Shown one piece after another: positions 1 through 6,193 of a DNA stretch of 21,345 nt. Position 1 is the first letter of the stretch. Every line of letters starts with the position of its first letter. The notes under the pieces were generated by a model. It saw only the letters and a list, made by a program, of their open reading frames with translations, was not told the DNA's origin and searched no databases. The stretch comes from Agaricus subrufescens (taxonomy: Eukaryota; Basidiomycota; Agaricomycetes; Agaricales; Agaricaceae): positions 1 through 21,345 of the forward strand of contig JAQOTE010000016.1 of assembly GCA_029945375.1 (NCBI GenBank), in the 5' to 3' direction. The translations under genes were made by a program, and so were the position numbers.

Positions 1-572
1 GCTGAGGCCTGTTGCGAGTAGAATGCCTCCTATCGATGCCACATTGCTCCGTGAAGCCCAGGAAGGCTTTAGACATGTATTCACCGCCTTTATCATCCTG
101 TAGAGCGCGCATTTTCACTCCTAGCTGGTTTTCAGCCCAAGATTTGTAGATTTTGAATGCTTCAAAGGCCTCTGACTTGCTTTTCAGCAGATATACAGCC
201 CGGAAACGCGTTGCATTGTCTATAAACGTTATCCAGTACTTGTAGCCTGAGTGGGAAGCAACTGGGAGTGGTCCGTGGAGGTCTGAGTGCACCAGCTCGA
301 GTGGGGATCGATTATGGCTGGTAGAGAAGGGGAAAGGAAGTGAATGCATCTTGCCAGCAAGGCAGGGCTCACAAATAGGGTCAGGGGACGCTTTAGAGTC
401 GAGTTTCAGGCCTGTAACAAGCTCCTTGTTCACCATAGACCTCACATCAGCATAATTATGGTGAATAAAGCGACAATGCCATAGGGAGAGGTCACAGGGG
501 AGTGTAGAGACCGAAAATGCGGCCTCCGAGGTGAGAGTTGAGCCATCTAGCTCAGCAGAGTTGTTGGGATGG
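1..572 (-). CDS. Copia element A: integrase segment, first copy (partial)
   Basis: Read leftward, this stretch is open from about 568 to the window edge and encodes the GAG-pre-integrase zinc region followed by the Ty1/Copia integrase core. The zinc ligands are seen as LWHCRF, IHHNYADV and CEPCLAGK. The core shows HSDLHGP and FIDNATRFRA, which supply the first two catalytic Asp, followed by DDKGGEY. The third acidic residue should lie beyond the window start. Integrase would insert the element cDNA into the host genome. It is the better-preserved of two integrase copies in element A: the same region recurs, diverged, at 573-1045. It has no start of its own because the family makes one Gag-Pol. 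The join at about 568-573 is out of frame with the second copy, so it cannot be read from this element's gag. Family assignment is firm; function here is unlikely. Confidence 0.85.
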
Positions 573-1080
573 ATATTCACCGCCTTTATCATCCTGTAGA
601 GCCCAAATTCTGACTCCAAGTTGATTTTCGGCCCAAGATTTGTAGACTTTGAACGCTTCAAAGGCTTCTGACTTGCTTTTAAGCAAGTGTACAGCTCGGA
701 ATTGCGTTGCGTTGTCTATAAAGGTGATCCAGTACTTGTAGCCTGAGTGGGAAGCGACTGGGAGCGGTCCGTGAAGGTCTGAATGCACCAGCTCGAGAGG
801 GGATCGATTGTGATTGAGGGAGGGAGGAAATGGTAGTGAATGCATCTTGCCAGCAAGGCAGGGCTCACATATAGGGTCAGGAGGAGCATTAGAATCGAGT
901 TTGAGGCCTGTAACAAGGTCCTTACTCAACATAGACTTCACATCAGCATAATTGTGATGAATGAAGCGACGATGCCACAGGGAGAGGTCAGCTGGCAGTG
1001 TAGAAACAGCAAAAGCAGCCTCAGAAGTGATTGTAGGCCATAAATCAAACAGGAACTGTTTGGTGGATGATGGCCGTAAA
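573..1080 (-). pseudogene. Copia element A: integrase segment, second copy, truncated
   Basis: This is the 5' part of Copia integrase on the minus strand, with the H-H-C-C zinc region (LWHRRFIHHNYADV, then CEPCLAGK) and the first core Asp (HSDLHGP). It breaks off just after DDKGGEY, where the sequence jumps back into another copy of the same region. It therefore lacks the last catalytic Glu and the whole integrase C-terminus. Between about 1032 and 1080 the sequence differs from element B (near 7790-7830) by a replaced or deleted patch, which puts it out of frame with the protease upstream. It resembles element B more than it resembles the first copy at 1-568. It is a broken piece and not a working gene. 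Confidence 0.8.
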
Positions 1081-1924
1081 GCGTTGTTCCCTTGCACTGG
1101 AAAGCGATAGAGTGAGCAGAAATGGTGATATTGAAGCCCTTGTGCTGAGCAAGGTATAAACAAGACAGCAGATTACTCCTGAGGTCAGGAACATGCAGTA
1201 CCCTCAAAAACTCGACCGCTCTAGCCTCCTTTCCATTAACAACTGGTTTAAACACCACAGAACCTATCCCCGCAGAGTATACAACTGAATTATCAGCTAA
1301 TCGGATGGGAATGCGGTTGGGGGAGTAGTTCTTGAACCAGTGACGATGTGGGGTCATATGAGAAGTGGCCCCAGTGTCTGCAAGCCAATGGAAGTCAGCA
1401 TCGAGCTGTAGAGGTGTAGAAAGCGAAGGGGAAGGGGAGGGATGTGAGGCACTTGCATTTCCAGCAAATTCACGGACTCTCTGTGCTTTTTCGGGGCTAG
1501 AACTTGAAGAGGAGCTTGCTGCAGAGCCTGAGGCGTCATTTGAAGCGTCCTGAGCCTTGTTAGCCTTATTTCCGCGAGTTCTAGGCTTCTGAGCGTCCTC
1601 CTGAGCGCATTTTCTCGCGTTTTCGAACGCCCTACACGTCTCCACCTTGTGACCTTGCCTCCCACAGAAATTGCAGCTCACTGACGCGTTTTTGAAGCCA
1701 GAGCGAGCGGCTAGAGCCTGGGAGCCTCCCAAAGCGTCCCCAGCGCGTTTTTTGCGTTGAATATCCTCTGTGACAAAGGCCTGATGAATGGTGGCCTTGT
1801 CCAGCTTGTCCATAAGCAAAAGAGACGAGGAGAAGGCGGAATAGTCATCTGGGAGTGCTCTAATGAGGGCCATAGATGCCAGCTCATCATCTAGCATCTC
1901 CAGAGTGAAGGAAGTGGGTCTGAG
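1081..1924 (-). pseudogene. Copia element A: Gag C-terminus with zinc knuckle, and protease
   Basis: The frame resumes just after an in-frame stop (CTA at 1925-1927 on the plus strand). It encodes the Gag tail with RALPDDYSAFSSSLL, then a CCHC zinc knuckle CNFCGRQGHKVETC (C-X2-C-X4-H-X4-C) that packages element RNA. A low-complexity Ser/Ala-rich linker follows, and then an aspartic protease with the active site WLADTGATSHMT. VLHVPDLRSNLLS is a typical Copia protease C-terminal segment. The protease would cut the Gag-Pol polyprotein inside the virus-like particle. The frame is lost near 1080, before integrase. Family assignment is firm because every motif is in the expected Copia order. Confidence 0.85.
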
Positions 1925-2353
1925 CTATTTAATTCGACGTTTGCAGCCTTCTACCCTGTTAATAAGCGATTGGAGAGACTCCTCCTCGAGTTTTCGGATG
2001 CTGAACAGCTCATCATAAGCATTAAATTGCATCCCAGCCTTCTTCTGCCTGTGTACAGCCTTCAGAGCCTCCCACATCTTCACGGGGTCGTCCTGGATGC
2101 CATTAAAGTGTACCCTCTGCTCCTCTTCAACCATCAAGAATAGCCAGCCAGCTGCCTTGTCACAACGAGCCTCGAAAGCGTCCAGAGCATCTGCTTCAGC
2201 CTGGGTAACAGGGGAGGACACAGTGGGGGACTTCTGCTTGCCAGAGATGATTCTCCATAGCCCAGAAGCTCGCAGCCACGCCTCCATCTCTCCAGACCAC
2301 GTCGTATAGTTCTCCGCAGTGAGTTTCGCAAACATGGGCGATCCGGAAGCCAT
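1925..2353 (-). pseudogene. Copia element A: Gag N-terminal half, ended by a nonsense codon
   Basis: The ATG at 2353 starts MASGSPMFAKLTAENYTTW, typical of Copia Gag N-termini, where the NYxxW motif is common. The frame runs 142 codons to a TAG (1927-1925). Element B has GAG (Glu) at the matching position, inside IKELRPTSF, and translation would otherwise continue straight into the segment at 1081-1924. The stop is thus a single G-to-T change and not a programmed site, although readthrough cannot be excluded from sequence. Gag forms the particle shell in the cytoplasm. The start is supported by the same ATG in element B at 9095 and by the leader and primer-binding site just upstream. Confidence 0.85.
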
Positions 2354-2460
2354 CGGAGTTGATTTGAGAGCAGGGGAAGTGAAATAGATTTGAGGAAGTA
2401 AAGAAGGAGAGGAGAATGAATGAAGTTGTGAATGAAAACTCGTTTTTCCAGTAGTTAGAA
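2354..2460 (-). other. Copia element A untranslated leader
   Basis: About 107 bases lie between the primer-binding site and the gag ATG. The same leader occurs in element B at 9096-9203 with scattered substitutions. No ORF is visible. In such elements this region normally carries packaging and dimerisation signals, but I cannot point to a specific one here. Confidence 0.7.
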
Positions 2461-2476
2461 GCCGGGGCCCATAACC
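2461..2476 (-). promoter_or_regulatory. Primer-binding site, element A (half-tRNA initiator Met type)
   Basis: The plus strand reads GCCGGGGCCCATAACC, so the element strand reads GGTTATGGGCCCCGGC, directly next to the LTR end (TGT/ACA). The core GGTTATGGGCCC matches the anticodon stem-loop of initiator tRNA-Met and not its 3' end, as in Drosophila copia and yeast Ty5, which prime minus-strand synthesis from a cleaved half-tRNA. The identical site in element B supports it. Confidence 0.8.
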
Positions 2477-2617
2477 TGTCAGATGTAGAACGTAGCGCGT
2501 GCGGAGACGGTTCTAACGGTGGTAGTCACGAGTGAATCAGATAAGAATTGATTAAGCAATCCTGTGAACAAGTCTAAGAAGCTATCTATCAAGATACAGA
2601 ACTCTATACTCACCTGT

Positions 2618-2624
2618 GAACAAG
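2618..2624. repeat. Target-site duplication, left copy (short retroposon copy 1)
   Basis: GAACAAG here repeats at 3542-3548, bracketing the insertion. Element B has uninterrupted LTR sequence at the corresponding place (9359-9365, with one mismatch), which shows the pre-insertion state. Confidence 0.7.
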
Positions 2625-3541
2625 TTCCCTTCCTTCAACGGACGTCGGATGCAACCACATCCAACTTTTGCCATCCCCCCCTCTTTTCCCCATCAGACAG
2701 TCCGATCCCTTCCCGCACCAGGCTGCGGTGTCTTCAAGAGACCCTCCTGCCGTGCACCATCTTTCAGCAGCATCGTGCTGCTCGATCCCTCCCGGTCGTC
2801 AATTCTCTGGCAGCCACCACTTTGCTGCGCACTTGTGCGTGGCTCCCCTTCCCTCTTCTCAGCCAGATCCTACCCTGGGTCCATCCACCATTGGCTAGTT
2901 ATTCTTAGCTGGCACCAAGTGGTTGCATTACTCTGTGACGTGACCTCACGCTCCGGGTCTTTTGACCCAACATTCGGAAAGTCCAAATTCCCCCCGACTT
3001 TCCATCCTGTCCCTTCCGGCCCCGGCTACTTTGTAGCCGGTTCCCTCATTCGTTCCCAGCACCCAGCTGCCCACACTCTTTCCCGGCCCTGGCTACTCTA
3101 TGCGATGGCCAGCTCTCCATTATCTTTTCAGGCGCCCAGCCGCCTTCGTCATTCTTTTCACGGGAGCACGTTCTACCGGCACCCACCATCTGCGCTCGCA
3201 GCGCTTCGCGCGTGACCGCAACCGCCCTGTCTTTGAAAATCAGGGGCGCATCCGGGCTGTAACGTAGGTGTCATGTTTGCTTGAGCTAAGGCTCGCTTCG
3301 TACATTTCTCTTTACGGCCCATTATTTTTATCATTATTGTTTTGTTTTTTATTTTACTCTTCGAGGCGATGTAAATTCCGCCGGATATGTTATACGATTA
3401 TAATGTTGTTTGGGGCTAATGTTTCTTTCGGCGACGCGTCATGGCTGCCATTTCTTAGTAGTATGCCCGGAGTATCTAACCGGATGTCGTATAGCTACTT
3501 TGAATAAAGGTCCACCGAGAGCGCCACGATACAAAAAAACC
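2625..3541 (+). mobile_element. Non-autonomous LINE-like retroposon, copy 1 (short form)
   Basis: This 917-bp, C-rich insertion lies in the LTR of element A and ends in ACAAAAAAACC. It aligns along its length with the 3' part of copy 2 (from about 4359 to 5280) and is flanked by GAACAAG. Its 3' end has an AATAAA inside TAGCTACTTTGAATAAAGG (3492-3510), preceded by TTCTTAGTAGTATGC (3452-3466). No motif of any protein family is recognisable in the several short overlapping frames. Compared with copy 2 it has lost many CpGs to TpG or CpA, so it is the older copy. Its 5' end, TTCCCTTCC, falls within two bases of a CATTCCC motif that also starts copy 2. It must have been mobilised by reverse transcriptase supplied by a LINE. 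Confidence 0.8.
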
Positions 3542-3548
3542 GAACAAG
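3542..3548. repeat. Target-site duplication, right copy (short retroposon copy 1)
   Basis: Second GAACAAG, directly after the A-rich tail; LTR sequence then continues as TCTAAG, as in element B. Confidence 0.7.
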
Positions 3549-3865
3549 TCTAAGCCAGCCTGCAGCTGCCTGGCTGTGGCAAGTTCAACATGTGCTTACT
3601 AATATATCACATCAGAAAGTCGTACCATCTCTAAGTCCATATACAAGACTGTCGTGCATTCTAACACAAGACTGTCTGGGGCAGTCTAACAAGTTTGGCT
3701 ATCACCAGACACTTCCCTCAATGCTTTTTGTGGATAACAAGTCTGGTATCAGTGTAGCCAAGAATCCTGAGCACCACAGGTGCATGAAACACCTAGATTT
3801 TCACTTCTATTGGCTCCATGAGGCTGTAGAAGATGGAGTCATTGATCCTCTCTATGTGTCTACTG

Positions 3866-3880
3866 ATCAGCAAGTTGCGG
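3866..3880. repeat. Target-site duplication, left copy (short retroposon copy 2)
   Basis: ATCAGCAAGTTGCGG here is repeated exactly at 5302-5316 after the poly-A tail. A 15-bp duplication plus poly-A is the signature of target-primed reverse transcription by LINE machinery. Confidence 0.95.
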
Positions 3881-3943
3881 CATTCCCTTCTTGACCTCTA
3901 ACCACCACCTTCCCTTTTGGGATAGGTGGGGCCTACGCCTTAG

Positions 3944-4028
3944 TAGCTGAGACGTCTCACCGCGAAATTCGTATATAAGGGCCACAGGCGGGTCTCACTC
4001 CCTGCCGATATCCCGCAGGTTCGAGTCA
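3944..4028 (+). promoter_or_regulatory. Possible internal RNA polymerase III promoter (A box / B box)
   Basis: TAGCTGAGACG (3944-3954) matches the A-box consensus TRGCNNAGYNG at 10 of 11 positions, and GGTTCGAGTCA (4018-4028) matches the B-box consensus GGTTCGANTCC at 10 of 11. The 74-bp spacing is within the range of pol III genes. A TATATAAGG sequence lies between them, at about 3972-3980, so pol II transcription is an alternative. No clean tRNA cloverleaf can be drawn around the B box. If real, this makes the element a SINE with an unusually long body, but oligo-T runs inside a 1.4-kb pol III transcript would be a difficulty. Confidence 0.4.
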
Positions 4029-4154
4029 ATAGCACGTCGGCATCTCGTGCTACGTTGGATGCCGTGTCGACCACCGTCGGCGGCTCGCAGATGTTTACTC
4101 CCCTTCCGCTGACTTCCGGCGTAGTTTCGCGTCCCACCGCTGCCTCTCTTTAAA

Positions 4155-4363
4155 GGCGCACTCCCTCGCCTAGGCCGGCCAAACCCCTCGGACACCACTG
4201 CGACGGCGCCGCTCTTGCGCCTTACATTCCTTTTTCATTCGGGGCGGAGAAAACCTTCGCTCCACCACTCGCGCCCACTCTCATGGGCGCACCCTCTCGT
4301 CTGGACTGGCCAACACCCTCCGGACACCACCGCGTCGGCGCCGCTCACAGCGCCCACATTCCC
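4155..4363 (+). repeat. 131-132-bp direct tandem repeat inside retroposon copy 2
   Basis: GGCGCACTCCCTCG (4155) and GGCGCACCCTCTCG (4286) begin two similar units. Both contain GGACACCAC and CGGCGCCGCTC, and both end in an ACATTCC motif (CATTCC at 4225 and 4357). The period is 131-132 bp. The repeat sits just upstream of the point where copy 1 begins, which recalls the 5' promoter monomers of some LINEs. Confidence 0.65.
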
Positions 4364-5274
4364 TTCTCTCAACGGACGTCGGATGCGACCACGTCCAACT
4401 TTTGCCGTCCCCCCTTCTTTTTCCCCATCGGACGGTCCGATCCCCTTCCGCACCGGGCTGCGGTGTCTTCAAGAGACCCTCCCGCCGTGCACCATTTTTC
4501 AGCAGCATCGCGCTGCTCGATCCCCTCCGGTCGTCCATTTTCTGGCGGCCACCACCTTGCTGCGCACTTGTGCGTGGCTCCTCCGTCCTCTCCTCGGCCG
4601 GATCCTACCCTGGGTCCGTCCACCATTGGCTAGCTATTTTTGGCTGGCACCGAGTGGTCGCGTTACTTTGTGACGTGACCTCACGCTCCGGGTCTTTCGA
4701 CCCAACACTTGGAAAGTCGTAAATCCCCCGACTTCTCCATCCTGTCCCTTCCGGCCCCGGCTACTTCGTAGCCGGTCCCCTCATTCGTTCCCGGCACCCA
4801 GCTGCCCCAACACTCTCTCCCGGCCCTGGCTACTCTATGCGATGGCCAGCCCTCCACGATCTCTTCAGGCGCCTAGCCGCCTTCGTCACTCTTTTCACGG
4901 GAGCGCGTTCCACCGGCACCCACCATTCGCACTCGCTGCGCTGCGCGCGCGACTGCAACCGCCTCGTCAGAAAATCGGGGGCGTATCCGGGCCGTTATGT
5001 AGGTGTTATGTTTGCTTGAGCTAAGGCTCGTTTCATACACTTCTCCCTACAGCCCATTATTTCTTATCATTATTTCCCTTTTATTCTTTTATTTTACTCC
5101 TCGAGGCGATGTAAATTCCGCCGGATACGATATATGATTATAATGTAGTTTGGGGCTAATGTTTCTTTCGGCGACGCGTCATGGCTGCCATATTCTTGTA
5201 GTATGCCCGGAGTATCTAACCGGATGTCGTATAGCTACTTGAATAAAAGGTCCACCGAGAGGTGCCATTGATAC

Positions 5275-5301
<27 letters not shown>

Positions 5302-5305
<4 letters not shown>

Positions 5306-5316
5306 GCAAGTTGCGG
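5302..5316. repeat. Target-site duplication, right copy (short retroposon copy 2)
   Basis: Second exact copy of ATCAGCAAGTTGCGG; the RNase H reading frame continues from it (GCG GAC ATC CTA). Confidence 0.95.
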
Positions 5317-5345
5317 ACATCCTAACTAAGGCTGTATCACTAAAG

Positions 5346-5939
5346 GTTGTTCTCTTGGGAGAGGGAGATGGAACGCTTAGAGTGATCCTGCTTCACCTGA
5401 ATGCCCAGCAGAAGTGTGGTAGAGCCTAGATCTCGCAGTTTGAAGTGCCGAGATAGCTCAGAGACAGCAGAGGCCATGGCTGCATCGCTTTTAGACACTA
5501 GGGTAATGTCATCAATGAAGACAGGCACTATAACCTTAATGTCTCCCTTGGAATAGATGTAGATGGAGTTGTCAGAGCAAAGTCTGGAGTAGCCAATACC
5601 CTCTAGAACACCTCGGAGCTTCTTACTCCACTGTCTGGCAGCCTGCTTAAGGCCATAAAGCGATTTATGGAGCCTGAAGACCATATTAGGTCCTCCAGTA
5701 TGATAGCCCTCTGGTTGCCTCATGTAAATCTCCTCCTTGAGTTCCCCATAAGTGAAGGCAGAGGAGATGTCAACAGAGCAGATTTTGTAGCCCTCTCTAG
5801 CAGCAAGAGCTATAATGAGTCTCAGAGAAGCAGGACGAAATGTAGGGGCAAAGACCTCAGTGTAATTGAATCCAGGATGTTGGGAGAAGCCTTTAGCAAC
5901 AAGGCAAGCCCTATAGTGCTCAATAGAGCCGTCGGCATG
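5346..5939 (-). CDS. Copia element B: reverse transcriptase, catalytic part
   Basis: Read leftward from 5939 this is open and encodes the RVT_2 (Ty1/Copia) reverse transcriptase: GSIEHYRACLVAKGFSQHPG, SVDISSAFTYGELKEEIYM (first catalytic Asp), the family hallmark KSLYGLKQAARQW, and VPVFIDDITLVSK, whose FIDD is the catalytic Asp pair. It ends with LLGIQVKQ...SLSQEN at about 5346, where plus-strand RNase H sequence takes over, so the thumb and RNase H are missing. The frame is consistent with the RT N-terminus at 6194 onwards if the 248-bp cassette at 5940-6187 is disregarded (the distance is a multiple of three). The catalytic residues are intact, but nonsense codons upstream mean no full Pol can be made. 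Confidence 0.85.
5934..5939. repeat. Target-site duplication, left copy (tRNA cassette)
   Basis: GGCATG, repeated at 6188-6193. The plus-strand Copia fragment at 17319-17324 has the uninterrupted site, AAAAGGCATGCCGAC, confirming the boundary. Confidence 0.8.
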
Positions 5940-5967
5940 TCAGATGATGACAGGTCAAGTCATCTGA
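5940..5967. other. Terminal hairpin of the tRNA cassette
   Basis: TCAGATGA (5940-5947) pairs with TCATCTGA (5960-5967). Between them TGAC (5948-5951) pairs with GTCA (5954-5957), with an AG loop and an AG bulge. The stem is 12 bp and its base coincides with the first base of the insertion. Confidence 0.75.
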
Positions 5968-6097
5968 CAGCTTTGGAGCTCTGAGTTCTCACGAGAAACT
6001 GCCTAGTGCCCCAGCCCCTGGAGTGGGCCTGCAGTAGTGAGTTCCAACTCTAGGCCTAGGGTACATATATATAATATCCTAGCTCCTATAATACCAA

Positions 6098-6170
6098 GAC
6101 CATGTAGCTCAGTGGTTAGAGCTCCCTGGTGCAATTGGGGTGGTCCCAGGTTCAAACCCTGGTGTGGTCA
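6098..6170 (+). tRNA. tRNA-Cys-like gene, anticodon GCA
   Basis: A 73-nt sequence folds as a complete cloverleaf. The acceptor GACCATG (6098-6104) pairs with TGTGGTC (6163-6169), including two G-U pairs. The D stem is GCTC/GAGC with GG in its loop, the anticodon stem is CCCTG/TGGGG, and the loop GTGCAAT has T33 and anticodon GCA at 6131-6133. The variable loop is TGGTC and the T arm is CCAGG-TTCAAAC-CCTGG. Box A is TAGCTCAGTGG and box B is GGTTCAAACCC; CTTTT (6171-6175) is a short terminator and a TATA-like stretch lies about 30 bp upstream. The discriminator base is A, whereas genuine tRNA-Cys normally has U at that position, so charging as Cys is doubtful. It may be a SINE-type or pseudo-tRNA. 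No intron is seen and CCA is not encoded. Confidence 0.75.
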
Positions 6171-6187
6171 CTTTTCCATCCTAACAT

Positions 6188-6193
6188 GGCATG
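6188..6193. repeat. Target-site duplication, right copy (tRNA cassette)
   Basis: Second GGCATG, followed by CCTTTTGACC, which is element B RT sequence (minus-strand FKVKRHA). Confidence 0.8.

Larger units (their letters stand above)
2477..3691 (-). repeat. 5' LTR of Copia element A, split by a retroposon
   Basis: The LTR begins TGTCAGATG next to the primer site and ends TCTAACA at 3691, giving TGT...ACA termini. Without the 917-bp insertion (2625-3541) and one copy of its 7-bp duplication it is about 291 bp, matching the LTR of element B (about 298 bp). It should hold the element promoter. TATA-like stretches occur near 3601-3607 and 3639-3645 when read on the minus strand, but no start site can be fixed. 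The matching 3' LTR is not in the window. The LTR borders plus-strand Copia RNase H sequence at 3692 with no spacer. Confidence 0.8.
3881..5301 (+). mobile_element. Non-autonomous LINE-like retroposon, copy 2 (long form)
   Basis: This 1,421-bp insertion starts CATTCCCTTCTTGACC and ends in a long uninterrupted poly-A (about 5276-5302), with a perfect 15-bp target duplication. It is GC- and CpG-rich and looks young. Four parts can be seen: a 5' head with pol III-like A and B boxes and a TATAAG-type sequence; a 131-132-bp tandem repeat (about 4155-4363); a unique C-rich body; and a 3' tail with TTCTTGTAGTATGC (5193-5206) and an AATAAA in TAGCTACTTGAATAAAAGG (5232-5250). ORFs of 60-150 codons overlap in several frames on both strands, none with a recognisable domain, so I treat it as non-coding. 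It depends on a LINE in trans; its 3' tail matches the gag-only LINE at 17805-19810. Confidence 0.85.
3692..5345 (+). pseudogene. Copia RNase H C-terminal fragment, plus strand, split by a retroposon
   Basis: Immediately after the LTR of element A, the plus strand encodes the end of a Copia RNase H: FGYHQTLPSMLFVDNKSGIS, then KNPEHHRCMKHLDFHFYW, then STDQQVADILTKAVSLK. Copia RNase H proteins end with V/ADxLTKxL-like sequence, so this is the last portion of Pol. The coding sequence is interrupted after QQVA by the insertion at 3881-5301 and resumes at 5317. The catalytic Asp in the VDN motif is present; the earlier catalytic residues are missing because the fragment is 5'-truncated at the LTR border. 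At about 5345 it meets element B RT sequence running the opposite way. No polypurine tract or 3' LTR follows. Confidence 0.8.
5940..6187 (+). mobile_element. 248-bp mobile cassette with terminal hairpin and tRNA-like gene
   Basis: An insertion in the RT of element B, proven by comparison with the uninterrupted sequence at 17306-17340. It starts exactly with a hairpin (TCAGATGA...TCATCTGA, 5940-5967), then about 90 bp without features, a TATATATAATAT sequence (6065-6076), a 73-nt tRNA-like gene (6098-6170), CTTTT, and 12 more bases to the end. The flanks are a 6-bp GGCATG duplication. There is no poly-A or simple-repeat tail and no terminal inverted repeats, and the tRNA-like part is at the 3' end of its own transcript, whereas SINEs usually carry it at the 5' end. 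The mechanism of insertion is unknown to me. It could be an odd SINE or a tRNA gene moved together with its upstream region. Confidence 0.75.

Noticed and set aside
1354..1665. Overlapping minus-strand frame next to the Gag/protease frame
   Set aside because: An alternate frame of the Gag linker. The zinc knuckle and protease motifs are in the other frame.
1925..1927. TAG between the Gag halves of element A as a programmed readthrough site
   Set aside because: Element B has a sense Glu codon there, so it is most simply a private nonsense mutation.
4215..4722. Several overlapping open frames of 85-152 codons on both strands of the short retroposon, recurring in copy 1 (2564-3215)
   Set aside because: They overlap in different frames, contain no recognisable domain, and arise from C-rich sequence with few stops. 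The frames do not agree between the two copies as a conserved protein would require.
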